Assembly (NCBI GenBank): GCA_020848255.1
Contig: JADLAJ010000005.1
Span: 1-36,598 of the forward strand
Origin: Chitinophagales bacterium
GTDB lineage: Bacteria; Bacteroidota; Bacteroidia; Chitinophagales; JADIYW01
Length of the DNA stretch: 36,598 nt
Reading direction: 5' to 3'
The first letter of the stretch is position 1. Each line of letters opens with the position of its first letter. The notes under the pieces were generated by a model. That model ran no database searches, had not been told where the DNA came from, and was given only the letters and a program-made list of their open reading frames with translations. The translations under genes were made by a program, and so were the position numbers. Shown piece after piece: positions 18,767 to 28,567 of this stretch.

Positions 18767-19972
18767 TTGAGTATGAGTGAGAATAAAATAAAATGCCCGA
18801 ACTGCGGAACACAGATTGATATTGATGAAGTTTTAAATCATCAGGCGGAAGAACGTATTAATGAAAAAATGCGCCTGAAGGAAAATGAATTACTGGCGAA
18901 AGAAAAAGAATTTGAAGAGAAAAGAATCCGCGCGCAGGAAGAATATAAATTAAGACTGGAAGCAGACCGCCAAAGAATAGCAAAAGAAGAAACGGAAAAA
19001 GCCAATCAAAAAGCAAAAGAAGAATTTGAATTAAGCATCAAAAAGCTGGAAGAAGAAAATGCCGCTCGTAAGGAAGAAAACCAGGCGTTAAAAAATCAGC
19101 GTTTAGAATTATTAAAGAAAGAAGAAGCACTGGAAGAAGACCGGAAGAATTTCGAACTTAAATTACAGGAACAGAAGAAGTCGCTGAAAGAAGAATTGGA
19201 AATAAAAATAAAACAGGAAAAAGATTCCGAGATAGAACTCCTCAGAAAGGAATTTAAATTAAGGGAAGAACAGCAGACTAAGCTGATTGACGAAATGAAG
19301 CGTAAAGCCGAACAAGGCTCTATGCAATTACAGGGAGAAAGCATGGAGCTTGCACTGGAAGGATTGTTGAAAGAAGCCTTTCCTTTTGACCTGATTGAAG
19401 AAGTGGGCAAAGGTGTGCGCGGTGCGGATTGCATACAAACCGTGCGCAACAATTTCGGGCAGCCGTGTGGGAAAATTATTTACGAAAGCAAACGCACACA
19501 GGCTTTTTCCAATGAATGGATAGAAAAATTAAAAACAGATATGCGCGCGCAGAATGCGGATATTGCTATCATTGTTACGCAAACTATGCCGAAAGACATG
19601 GAACAGTTCGGAGAGAAAAACGGCATCTGGATTTGTACCTATAACGAAGTGCGGGCACTGGCGCATGTATTGCGCAGCTCCATATTAAAAGTGTTTGCTG
19701 TTTCCAAATCGCAGGAAAATAAAGGCGATAAAATGCATTTACTGTATGACTACCTTACGAGCAATGAATTCGGAGAACAGTGGAAAGCGGTGCGCGAAGG
19801 CTTCTTAGCGATGCGTCATTCTATTGATACAGAACGTTCACAAATGGAAAAACTCTGGAAGGCACGTGAAAAACAATTAGATAAAATTTTGTTGAATGCC
19901 TCGCATATTTCCGGTTCTGTAGAAGGCATTGCCGGCACGGAGAATATAGATATAAAGTTGATTGAAGAATAA
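18767..19972 (+). CDS. DUF2130 family protein with zinc-ribbon-like N-terminus and long coiled coil
   Basis: KCPNCGTQIDIDEVL, long E/K-rich coiled coil, GESMELALEGLLKEAFPFDLIEEVGKGVRGADCIQTVRNNFGQPCGKIIYESKRTQAFSNEWIEKLK. Confidence 0.88.
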   Translation: MSMSENKIKCPNCGTQIDIDEVLNHQAEERINEKMRLKENELLAKEKEFEEKRIRAQEEYKLRLEADRQRIAKEETEKANQKAKEEFELSIKKLEEENAARKEENQALKNQRLELLKKEEALEEDRKNFELKLQEQKKSLKEELEIKIKQEKDSEIELLRKEFKLREEQQTKLIDEMKRKAEQGSMQLQGESMELALEGLLKEAFPFDLIEEVGKGVRGADCIQTVRNNFGQPCGKIIYESKRTQAFSNEWIEKLKTDMRAQNADIAIIVTQTMPKDMEQFGEKNGIWICTYNEVRALAHVLRSSILKVFAVSKSQENKGDKMHLLYDYLTSNEFGEQWKAVREGFLAMRHSIDTERSQMEKLWKAREKQLDKILLNASHISGSVEGIAGTENIDIKLIEE

Positions 19973-19973
19973 A

Positions 19974-20004
19974 AAAAGGCCTGATAAAATTTATCAGGCC
20001 TTTA
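19974..20004. terminator. Bidirectional Rho-independent terminator between convergent genes
   Basis: aaaaggcctgataaaatttatcaggccttta; near-perfect palindrome with A-run and T-rich flanks. Confidence 0.88.
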
Positions 20005-20023
20005 TATTTAAAAATGCATTTGC

Positions 20024-20734
20024 CTATTTTCTTCTGCCAAACAAACGCAGCAATAATAAAAATAAATTTATAAAGTCGAGGTATAAGGTAAGTGCGCCCA
20101 TTATGGCACCTTTCCTTGACGTTTCACCATCGACACCCGCCATATTCATATTCTTAATTTTCTGCGTGTCGTATGCTGTTAATCCTACAAAAATTAAAAT
20201 TCCTGCATACGTAGTCACCCAGTACAGAATTTCATTTTTCATAAACAGGTTTACCACAGATGCTATCACCAGACCAACCAGTGCCATCATTAATAAATTA
20301 CCCCAGGTTGTCAGGTCTTTTTTAGTAAAATATCCATAAGCGCTCATAGTACCAAATGTGATGGCTGTCACAAAAAAGGTAAGTGAAATAGAACCCTGCG
20401 TATATACCAAAAATATAACGGACAAGGTTAATCCGTTTATGACAGAATACAACACAAAAATAAATGTAGCGGTGGCGGCACTCATTTTATTAATCATAGA
20501 AGTTAGTCCGATTACCAGTAAGACTTCACCAATCAGTAACCCCATGAACATATAAGGTATACCGAAAATGAACTGCAATATTGCCGGCGATGTTGCTGTC
20601 AGATAAGCGACAATACCTGTAATCACCAACGCAACAGACATCCATCCGTATACTTTGGTGATAAATTCCTGTTGTTGCACCAGCGCATTCTCTAATGAAA
20701 ACTGGTTGCGTACATCCTGATCTAATGGTTCCAT
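20024..20734 (-). CDS. Bax inhibitor-1/YccA family membrane protein
   Basis: 236 aa; FITKVYGWMSVALVITGIVAYLTA, GTMSAYGYFTKKDLTTWGNLLMMALVGLVIA, TAYDTQKIKNMN, GALTLYLDFINLFLLLLRLFGRRK. Confidence 0.94.
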   Translation of the reverse strand: MEPLDQDVRNQFSLENALVQQQEFITKVYGWMSVALVITGIVAYLTATSPAILQFIFGIPYMFMGLLIGEVLLVIGLTSMINKMSAATATFIFVLYSVINGLTLSVIFLVYTQGSISLTFFVTAITFGTMSAYGYFTKKDLTTWGNLLMMALVGLVIASVVNLFMKNEILYWVTTYAGILIFVGLTAYDTQKIKNMNMAGVDGETSRKGAIMGALTLYLDFINLFLLLLRLFGRRK

Positions 20735-20802
20735 TGTATTTATTTTTTATTAAATGTAAATATAATAAGAATACGATGCAAGTGTATTTATTCACATCCG
20801 TT

Positions 20803-21057
20803 TCAGAATTTAAAATGCACAAATAGCCTTCCGAAGTTTTTGCTGTCTTTTTCTATGCGGTGGTATTGTTGTTTGATATGTTTTTGTTCTAAAAAGCGTA
20901 ACACTGATTTTTTCAGCTGACCGCTTCCTTTTCCCGGAATGATTTCTACCAGTTTTGTTCCTGTAGAAACGGCTTCATCAATAGCATTATTCAACGCAGC
21001 ATCTATTTTAGCCCCGTTATCAAAACAATCGTGTAAGTCAACTACTATTTTTGCCAT
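20803..21057 (-). CDS. Smr/MutS2 C-terminal-domain-like small protein
   Basis: 84 aa; IVVDLHDCFDNG...VEIIPGKGSGQLKKSVLRFLEQK resembles the Smr DLHG...IIHGKGSGxLK pattern. Confidence 0.8.
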   Translation of the reverse strand: MAKIVVDLHDCFDNGAKIDAALNNAIDEAVSTGTKLVEIIPGKGSGQLKKSVLRFLEQKHIKQQYHRIEKDSKNFGRLFVHFKF

Positions 21058-21073
21058 ATCATTTTTCTATTTA

Positions 21074-21103
21074 AAAGAAAAGCCATCACAGAAGTGATGG
21101 CTT
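21074..21103 (-). terminator. Rho-independent terminator downstream of fumC
   Basis: Minus strand AAGCCATCACTTCTGTGATGGCTTTTCTTTT. Confidence 0.85.
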
Positions 21104-21131
21104 AATCCTATAAATTTACAAAAAACTATTC

Positions 21132-22532
21132 TTATTTCAACCCGCCAATCATGTCTTCCGGTTTTACCCATTCGTCAAATTGTTTAGCGGTTACGTAGCC
21201 TAATTTAATGGCGGTTTCTTTCAGTGTTGCACCATTTTTATGAGCTGTCTGTGCAATTTCCGCCGCTTTATAATATCCGATTTTCGTATTCAAGGCCGTC
21301 ACCAGCATCAGTGAATTTTCGAGATTTTTTTTAATATTACCTAATAAGGGTTCAATACCTGTAGCACATTTATCGTTGAACGACACGCACACATCACCGA
21401 TTAATCTTGCACTGTGCAGGAAGTTATAAATCATCACCGGCTTGAACACGTTCAACTCGAAATGTCCGTTGCTGCCGCCAATGTTTATGGCTACATCATT
21501 ACCCAACACCTGTGCAGCTACCATCGTCATTGCCTCACATTGCGTAGGGTTCACTTTTCCCGGCATGATGGAAGAACCCGGTTCATTATCCGGAATGTGA
21601 ATTTCACCAATACCACATCGCGGGCCTGATGATAACATACGAATATCGTTTCCGATTTTCATTAAAGAAACGGCTACTGTTTTCAAAGCTCCGTGCGCTT
21701 CCACAATCGCATCGTGTGCCGCCAGGGATTCAAATTTATTTTCTGCTGTAACAAATGGTAAGCCGGTTAAGTTAGCAATTTCTTTTGCCACGTTTTTTGC
21801 ATATCCTTTCGGAGTATTGATACCGGTACCTACAGCAGTGCCGCCCAGTGCCAGTTCACTCAAATGTGCGAGAGAATTATCGATAGCTCTTAAACCGTGA
21901 TCTAACTGAGAAACATACCCGGAAAATTCCTGCCCTAAGGTTAAAGGCGTTGCGTCCATGAAATGTGTACGGCCAATCTTTACAATTTTAGAAAACTCTT
22001 TAGATTTTTTCGCCAGTGTATTTCTTAATTTTTTGATTCCCGGAATGGTTTTTTCAATCAGGATAGCATACGCCGCAATGTGCATCGCAGTTGGAAATGT
22101 ATCATTGGATGATTGTGATTTATTTACATCATCATTCGGATTGATGAGTTTTTTTTCGTCGGTTAATTTTCCTCCTAACAAAACATGACCGCGATAAGCG
22201 ATCACTTCATTGCAATTCATGTTGGATTGCGTGCCCGAACCTGTTTGCCAAACTACCAATGGAAACTGATCATCCAGCTTGCCTGCTAAAATTTCATCAC
22301 ATACTTTTCCAATAATATCAGATTTAGATTTCTCTAAAACTTTTGCTTTATAATTGGTAATAGCTGCTGCTTTTTTCAGATAGGCGAATGCACGGATAAT
22401 TTCTTTCGGCATCTTGTTGATGTCCTGCGCAATCTGAAAGTTTTCAATTGAACGTTGTGTTTGTGCGCCGTAATAGGCATCAATCGGCACGTTCACTTTT
22501 CCCATGGTGTCTTTTTCTATTCTGTATTGCAT
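21132..22532 (-). CDS. fumC: Class II fumarate hydratase
   Basis: 466 aa; [51 protein letters not shown], signature [20 protein letters not shown]. Confidence 0.97.
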   Translation of the reverse strand: MQYRIEKDTMGKVNVPIDAYYGAQTQRSIENFQIAQDINKMPKEIIRAFAYLKKAAAITNYKAKVLEKSKSDIIGKVCDEILAGKLDDQFPLVVWQTGSGTQSNMNCNEVIAYRGHVLLGGKLTDEKKLINPNDDVNKSQSSNDTFPTAMHIAAYAILIEKTIPGIKKLRNTLAKKSKEFSKIVKIGRTHFMDATPLTLGQEFSGYVSQLDHGLRAIDNSLAHLSELALGGTAVGTGINTPKGYAKNVAKEIANLTGLPFVTAENKFESLAAHDAIVEAHGALKTVAVSLMKIGNDIRMLSSGPRCGIGEIHIPDNEPGSSIMPGKVNPTQCEAMTMVAAQVLGNDVAINIGGSNGHFELNVFKPVMIYNFLHSARLIGDVCVSFNDKCATGIEPLLGNIKKNLENSLMLVTALNTKIGYYKAAEIAQTAHKNGATLKETAIKLGYVTAKQFDEWVKPEDMIGGLK

Positions 22533-22538
22533 AAAAAA

Positions 22539-22569
22539 GTATTAAGTGTTAAGTAGTAAGTATTAAGTA
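22539..22569. repeat. Degenerate 7-bp tandem array upstream of fumC
   Basis: gta TTAAGTG TTAAGTA GTAAGTA TTAAGTA. Confidence 0.9.
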
Positions 22570-22664
22570 TTTTTGTTTTATAATCTATCTCAAAATCAGC
22601 AATAATTACACAGATATATCGTGATAGTGTTCAACACGCTCCTTTTCTCCATCTCACAAAAAAC

Positions 22665-22699
22665 ACTCACGACTTAGTCCTTACTACTGACACCTGATT
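22665..22699. repeat. Degenerate 7-bp tandem array downstream of the enoyl-CoA hydratase gene
   Basis: ACTCACG ACTTAGT CCTTACT ACTGACA CCTGATT; (A/C)CTNANN heptads. Confidence 0.7.
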
Positions 22700-22700
22700 T

Positions 22701-23483
22701 CTATTTCCCTTTAAATTCCGGTTTGCGTTTTTCTAAAAAGGCGCTTACACCTTCTTTTACATCTTCCGTATGAAATAAAGAAGCAAAAGCATTTACTTCA
22801 AAATCAAATCCGTCCACACCATCTTTGTAATAAGCATTAGTACATTCAATTACTTTGGCAACGGCTACCGGCCCTTTGGTGGCAATTTTATTAATAATGG
22901 TTTTTGCTTTTTCTAAAGCTGTCGTTTTATCCGCTTCTATATAATTAAGCAAGCCGAGATTCAAAGCGGTTTGTGCGTCAATCATGTCGGCAGTTAAATG
23001 CAATTCCAGTGCTTTTGATTTTCCGATATATTGAATCAAGCGTTGTGTACCGCCATATCCTGCAATAATTCCCAGATTAACTTCGGGTTGTCCGAACTTC
23101 GCATTAGCCGTTGCAACGCGCATATGGCAAGCCATGGATAATTCGCAGCCGCCGCCTAAAGCAAAACCATTCACCACTGCAATAACAGGAATCTGCATAT
23201 GTTCTATCAAAAAGAAAATATCATGTCCGCGCTGTGCGAGTGCTTTTGCCTGCTGCATATCCAACGCCTGGAATTCTGAAATATCGGCACCGGCTACAAA
23301 TGCTTTTTCTCCGGCACCTGTAACAATAATTCCTTTCAGTCCGGCAGTTTTCTTTGCTTCTATAAATGCAGCCTGAATTTCGAGAATCGTTTCGCCATTC
23401 AGTGCATTCAGTTTATCCGCACGATTAATAGTAAGGAGGAGAATATTATCTGTAATTTCCCACAATAAGTTTTTGAATTCCAT
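22701..23483 (-). CDS. Enoyl-CoA hydratase/isomerase family protein
   Basis: 260 aa; LNALNGETILEIQ, GAGEKAFVAGADISEFQ, VNGFALGGGCELSMACHMRVA, FGQPEVNLGIIAGYGGTQRL. Confidence 0.95.
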   Translation of the reverse strand: MEFKNLLWEITDNILLLTINRADKLNALNGETILEIQAAFIEAKKTAGLKGIIVTGAGEKAFVAGADISEFQALDMQQAKALAQRGHDIFFLIEHMQIPVIAVVNGFALGGGCELSMACHMRVATANAKFGQPEVNLGIIAGYGGTQRLIQYIGKSKALELHLTADMIDAQTALNLGLLNYIEADKTTALEKAKTIINKIATKGPVAVAKVIECTNAYYKDGVDGFDFEVNAFASLFHTEDVKEGVSAFLEKRKPEFKGK

Positions 23484-23492
23484 ATTAAATTT

Positions 23493-24869
23493 TTATCTGA
23501 ATATTAGACCTAGAATAAAATCAGGTAATACACCCACCACAATCAGAATTACTGAGATTAAGATCAGCACCAGTTTTGTAAATAGTGGAACTTCTATTGC
23601 TGCACTTTCTTCTGATGTTCCTGAGAACATAGCGATAATCAATTTAAAGTAATAGTACACACCGATTAAAGAAGCCAGAATAGCAATGATTGCAATCAGT
23701 ATATATCCTTTTTCTATTACGTTTAACAGAATGAAATATTTAGCAAAAAAACCTGCCAAAGGCGGAATACCTGCCATTGACAACAAGGCAATAATCATGG
23801 TACCGGCTAAAACAGGACTACGTTTTACCAGTCCGTTGAATGCCGAAATATCTTCATCGTCTTTTTGTTTTGACACAAGCATCAATACCCAGAAAGAAGC
23901 GATACTCGCCAGCGAATAAGCCAGCAGATAATACCAGATTACATAAGGTGTCGATGCACTTAAAACACAAATACCTAATATGATAAATCCTGCATGACCG
24001 ATACTGGAATATGCCAGTAAACGCTTTACATTGGATTGTGATGCTGCAATAATATTTCCGACAGCAATTGTTAATACTGCCATCAGCAGCAGAACAAAAT
24101 TATAATGCGTATAAAAAGATAAAACCACACTGAACAACCTGTAGAAACCTGCAATTGCTCCGATTTTTACAATCGTAGACATGTATGCAGTGATGACGGT
24201 TGGCGCACCTGTGTATACATCCGGTGCCCAGAAGTGAAATGGCACAGCTGACATCTTAAATGCCATCGCAAACAAGATTAATAAAAAACCAACTATTAAT
24301 AATTGCTGACTGATGCCATAAGGAGACATCGCGGAAGATGCTATTTGAACCACATTAAAACTGCCCAATGCACCGTACACAAAGGTGATTCCCAACAACA
24401 GGAAACCGCTGGCGAATGCTCCCAGTAAAAAATATTTAAAAGCTGCTTCGTTAGAATACAAATTTCTTTTATCGCTTCCGGCAAGCACATACACGGGTAT
24501 AGATAAAATTTCCACGCCTAAAAACAACATTACTAAATGCGTGTAGGATGTCAATATAAACACACCTACCAATGAAAATAATACCAATGAAAAATGATCG
24601 GATAAATTCGTTTCGTCTTTAAAGTAATTTTTTGCCATGGTAAACCATAGAATTGCGATGAAAGAAAACAGTATGGTGAATGCTAATGGAATTTTATCCA
24701 GCACCATCATTCCGTAAATAGCTTCATTGTGGCCAAAATCACTTACACAAAAACCGATATTCAGAAACAATCCGATAATTACCAGCGGATATATTAATTT
24801 GCGAACGTTTAATATTTCTGCTATTAACGACAAAATGCCTAAACCTGATAATAATAATAATTCTTTCAT
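23493..24869 (-). CDS. nuoN: NADH-quinone oxidoreductase subunit N
   Basis: 458 aa antiporter-like membrane subunit; FKMSAVPFHFWAPDVYTGAPTVITAYMSTIVKIGA, LLAYSSIGHAGFIILG; operon position. Confidence 0.95.
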   Translation of the reverse strand: MKELLLLSGLGILSLIAEILNVRKLIYPLVIIGLFLNIGFCVSDFGHNEAIYGMMVLDKIPLAFTILFSFIAILWFTMAKNYFKDETNLSDHFSLVLFSLVGVFILTSYTHLVMLFLGVEILSIPVYVLAGSDKRNLYSNEAAFKYFLLGAFASGFLLLGITFVYGALGSFNVVQIASSAMSPYGISQQLLIVGFLLILFAMAFKMSAVPFHFWAPDVYTGAPTVITAYMSTIVKIGAIAGFYRLFSVVLSFYTHYNFVLLLMAVLTIAVGNIIAASQSNVKRLLAYSSIGHAGFIILGICVLSASTPYVIWYYLLAYSLASIASFWVLMLVSKQKDDEDISAFNGLVKRSPVLAGTMIIALLSMAGIPPLAGFFAKYFILLNVIEKGYILIAIIAILASLIGVYYYFKLIIAMFSGTSEESAAIEVPLFTKLVLILISVILIVVGVLPDFILGLIFR

Positions 24870-24915
24870 ATCTTCTTTTCAAATTGACACCTCCGAGGTA
24901 TCATTACTTATTATT

Positions 24916-26391
24916 TTAACGCTTCACCAACACTGTAGCGTTTTGTACGTGTTCTATTAATTGTTTCACCGGTTCTTCCGAAACGTGCAATATGATATTC
25001 GGGAATAATCCGAAGAAAATAACCAATACCGCTAAACCTCCCAGCACTATTTTTTCATTTGTTGTAATCTCTCCGAATGTTTCCGTTAATGCATTTACCT
25101 CCCCGTGCATCATACTCTGATAGGCACGCAGCATATATAATGCTCCCAGTATCACCGTTAAGCCTGCAAATACAGCCATTATTGTGTTGTATTGAAATAC
25201 GCCGTGAATCAGTAAGAATTCACCGACAAAACCATTCGTTAAAGGCATTGCCACACTTCCTAATAATGCAATCAGGAATAAAACACTGAACACACGTGAT
25301 ACATTTCGGATACCTCCTAATTTCTGCATCGTATCTGTTTTCATTCTGTTCAGGATGATATCACATACAAAGAATAAAGCCACCACGTTAATACCGTGTG
25401 ACAACATCTGATATAAAGAGCCTTGAATACCCTGCAAATTAAAGGCAAAGATTCCGGCGGCAATTAAACCCACGTGACCTAAAGAAGAATAAGCAAGCAT
25501 GCGTTTGAAATCCTGCTGAGTCAATGCCATCAAAGAACCATATACCACACTTATAACACTTAGTATGATTACATATTTGGAAGCTAATTGCCATCCCAGC
25601 GGAACAATTGGAATTAACCATACGATTAATGCAAATGCTCCCATTTTCAGCATGATACCGGACAATAACATCGTTCCCTGCGTTGGTGCGTTTACGTAAG
25701 TATCCGGCTGCCAAGTGTGCAAAGGAAAGATTGGAATTTTAATTGCAAACGCCAGATAGAATGCAATAAATACAAACATCTGTTGTTTTGCGGATAGTAA
25801 GGCTCCTGCTTTGTAAAAGTCGTAGATATTGAAGTTTCTTGACGGATTATGTATCCAGATAAAGATAATGGCAAGCAGCATAAATAAACTTCCAAACAGC
25901 GTATAAATAAAAAACTTGAATGTGATTTTTTGTCTGCCCTCTCCACCCCAGATTAAAGAAATCAGGTAAATCGGAATTAAAGCCAGTTCCCAGAAAATAT
26001 AAAACAACAAGGCATCTTTTGCTAAGAAAACTCCCAGCAACGCACTTTGCATAGCTAATATCAAACTAAAATAAGCTTTCGGATTTTTTATATCCCGGCC
26101 TGCCGTGCTTTGTATAATAAATGGAACCAATAAAACGGTGAGCAACACCAGAATGATATCAATACCATCTATCTTAATGTAAAAATCCGCATTCAGCGCT
26201 TTAATCCATTCGGTATGATAAACAAAACAGCTGCATGCGGGATTCAGATTAAACTGATAAAATGCATACAGACCAACCCCTAAAGTTGCTAATGAGCCAA
26301 GCAACGCAATATTTTTTGCTTGTTTGTCATTAAAGATTAATGTCAACAAAACAAAAACAACAGGCAATATGAGCAACAGAAATACTAACAT
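24916..26391 (-). CDS. nuoM: NADH-quinone oxidoreductase subunit M
   Basis: 491 aa; FYIFWELALIPIYLISLIWGG, IPIFPLHTWQPDTYVNAPTQGTMLLSGIMLKMGAFAL, RMLAYSSLGHVGL. Confidence 0.95.
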   Translation of the reverse strand: MLVFLLLILPVVFVLLTLIFNDKQAKNIALLGSLATLGVGLYAFYQFNLNPACSCFVYHTEWIKALNADFYIKIDGIDIILVLLTVLLVPFIIQSTAGRDIKNPKAYFSLILAMQSALLGVFLAKDALLFYIFWELALIPIYLISLIWGGEGRQKITFKFFIYTLFGSLFMLLAIIFIWIHNPSRNFNIYDFYKAGALLSAKQQMFVFIAFYLAFAIKIPIFPLHTWQPDTYVNAPTQGTMLLSGIMLKMGAFALIVWLIPIVPLGWQLASKYVIILSVISVVYGSLMALTQQDFKRMLAYSSLGHVGLIAAGIFAFNLQGIQGSLYQMLSHGINVVALFFVCDIILNRMKTDTMQKLGGIRNVSRVFSVLFLIALLGSVAMPLTNGFVGEFLLIHGVFQYNTIMAVFAGLTVILGALYMLRAYQSMMHGEVNALTETFGEITTNEKIVLGGLAVLVIFFGLFPNIILHVSEEPVKQLIEHVQNATVLVKR

Positions 26392-26414
26392 GGATAAATT
26401 CTAATTTCTAAATC

Positions 26415-26654
26415 TTACACTATAAATAAACAAACAATTTTCTCTATCAAGGTCTGGTATGAAAATGAAACGACATGATTAAATCCGTTCACTAAAATAT
26501 CAGACAACTGATTATCAATTTTACCGGCAAATGCAAGTAAAGCAATTTGTGTTGCCCCGATAAACAAGGCTATACGCTGTACTGATCTTGCATTCAAGAC
26601 GTTCAGGGCAGGGATTAACACTACCAGCATCGTCAATAAAAAGATTACCATCAT
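26415..26654 (-). CDS. Small membrane protein of unknown function between nuoL and nuoM
   Basis: 79 aa, hydrophobic N-terminus MMVIFLLTMLVVLIPALNVLN; 3 nt after the nuoL stop and 23 nt before the nuoM start. Confidence 0.7.
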   Translation of the reverse strand: MMVIFLLTMLVVLIPALNVLNARSVQRIALFIGATQIALLAFAGKIDNQLSDILVNGFNHVVSFSYQTLIEKIVCLFIV

Positions 26655-26657
26655 AGC

Positions 26658-28559
26658 TTATATTTTTACAAACATTAATATTATCAATACTATAATACTT
26701 ACCACCATTGCACCTACATAAAAGCCTAACCCACCGGTTTGTGTAAGACGCAGCAACTGACTCCAGTTGACTACAGAAGCACCAATACCATTCACCATCG
26801 CGTCAATTCCGGAGCGTTCTATATAATGATACAACAATCCTGAAATTCTGTTAAGCGGTTTCACAATAATTGCTTCATAAATTTCGTCGATATAATACTT
26901 GTAGTAAATAACTTCTTTCCATAAAGGCATTGCCTCATCATCACTTTTCGGAACAGATTTATTCGATAAGAAAATGGTTCGTGCCAACACAATCATCACC
27001 AGAATCAGAATAATGGTGATTGCCATTAAAATCAACTCTGTGTTCAATGTCATTTCCGTGGCTTTCATTTTTACAGAAGTAGCTAAGAAAGCATCTAACC
27101 AGTGGTGAATACCCAATGTGTGCCCTAACTCATGAGGGAATCCTATGAAACCGCCTAACACTGACAATACTGCTAATATCATCAAGGGAACGGTCATGCT
27201 TTTCGGAGATTCGTGCACATGATTTTTTTGAATATCGTTTCCTCTGAACTCTCCGAAGAAAGTCAGGAATAACAAACGGAACATATAAAATGCTGTCATT
27301 AAAGAAACCGCTACTGCCAGTACAAACAATACTTTATTATGTACAAAGATTTCTGCCAGCATCTGGTCTTTAGAGAAGAAACCTGCAAACGGTGGAATTC
27401 CTGAAATGGCAATCGTTGCAATAAAGAACGTGATATAGGTCACCGGCATTTTACTTTTCAGTCCACCCATGTTTCGGATATCCTGATCGCCGCTCATGCC
27501 GTGAATAACACTGCCTGCGCCAAGGAACAATAAGGCTTTGAAGAAAGCATGTGTAACCACGTGGAATACACCTGCAGAAAAAGCACCTACCCCCAATGCA
27601 CAAAAGATTAAACCCAATTGTGAAACGGTAGAATAAGCCAATACTTTTTTAATATCATTTTGGAACAGCGCAATCGATGCTGCTAACAATGCTGTAGAAA
27701 TTCCAATAATAGAAATCAGATGCATCGTGAACTCTGACATAGAAAATAACACGCCGCATCTTGCTACCATATAAATACCGGCTGTTACCATAGTTGCTGC
27801 GTGAATCAAGGCTGACACTGGTGTCGGCCCCGCCATAGCATCGGGCAACCAGGTATACAATGGAATCTGTGCGGATTTACCCATAGCACCGATAAATAAT
27901 AACAAGGTTATCCAGGTAATTAATTTACCATCTACTACTATAGTGCCTATTTGTGTAAAAACCTCATTATAGTTTATGCTTCCGAAAACGCCGAACGTTA
28001 AGATAATTCCGAGTAAAAACCCTAAGTCACCGATACGGTTCATGATGAATGCTTTGTTCGCCGCATTTGAATAATTGATATTTCTAAACCAGAATCCAAT
28101 TAACAAATAAGAACACAAACCAACACCTTCCCATCCCACAAACATCAGTAAGAAATTATCCCCTAATACCAGCAACAACATGAAAAAGACGAACAGATTC
28201 AGATAAGAAAAATATCTGTTGTAATCTTTTTCGTCGTGCATGTAGCCGGTGGAGTATACGTGAATTAAAAATCCGACTCCGGTTATAACCAACGTGAATA
28301 TGATCGATAAGGAATCTACTAAGAATGAAAACTCTGCATTGAAATTACCCACGTGGAACCAGGACAACAAAGAAACAGTAACTGCGTGATTATTGGAAAG
28401 CTGTGCACCAAAAATTAGCAGGGCAACGACGAAAGATGCCAGAATACTTCCGGGTGCTAAGAACGTAGTAATACTCTTTGATAAGTTTTTACCAAATAAT
28501 GCAATGATGATGAAACTCACCAGCGGAAATAAAGGAATAAGGTATACTAGTTGTTCCAC
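26658..28559 (-). CDS. nuoL: NADH-quinone oxidoreductase subunit L
   Basis: 633 aa; FVGWEGVGLCSYLLIGFWF, AQIPLYTWLPDAMAGPTPVSALIHAATMVTAGIYMVAR, YSTVSQLGLIFCALG. Confidence 0.96.
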   Translation of the reverse strand: MEQLVYLIPLFPLVSFIIIALFGKNLSKSITTFLAPGSILASFVVALLIFGAQLSNNHAVTVSLLSWFHVGNFNAEFSFLVDSLSIIFTLVITGVGFLIHVYSTGYMHDEKDYNRYFSYLNLFVFFMLLLVLGDNFLLMFVGWEGVGLCSYLLIGFWFRNINYSNAANKAFIMNRIGDLGFLLGIILTFGVFGSINYNEVFTQIGTIVVDGKLITWITLLLFIGAMGKSAQIPLYTWLPDAMAGPTPVSALIHAATMVTAGIYMVARCGVLFSMSEFTMHLISIIGISTALLAASIALFQNDIKKVLAYSTVSQLGLIFCALGVGAFSAGVFHVVTHAFFKALLFLGAGSVIHGMSGDQDIRNMGGLKSKMPVTYITFFIATIAISGIPPFAGFFSKDQMLAEIFVHNKVLFVLAVAVSLMTAFYMFRLLFLTFFGEFRGNDIQKNHVHESPKSMTVPLMILAVLSVLGGFIGFPHELGHTLGIHHWLDAFLATSVKMKATEMTLNTELILMAITIILILVMIVLARTIFLSNKSVPKSDDEAMPLWKEVIYYKYYIDEIYEAIIVKPLNRISGLLYHYIERSGIDAMVNGIGASVVNWSQLLRLTQTGGLGFYVGAMVVSIIVLIILMFVKI

Positions 28560-28567
28560 TGTTTATT

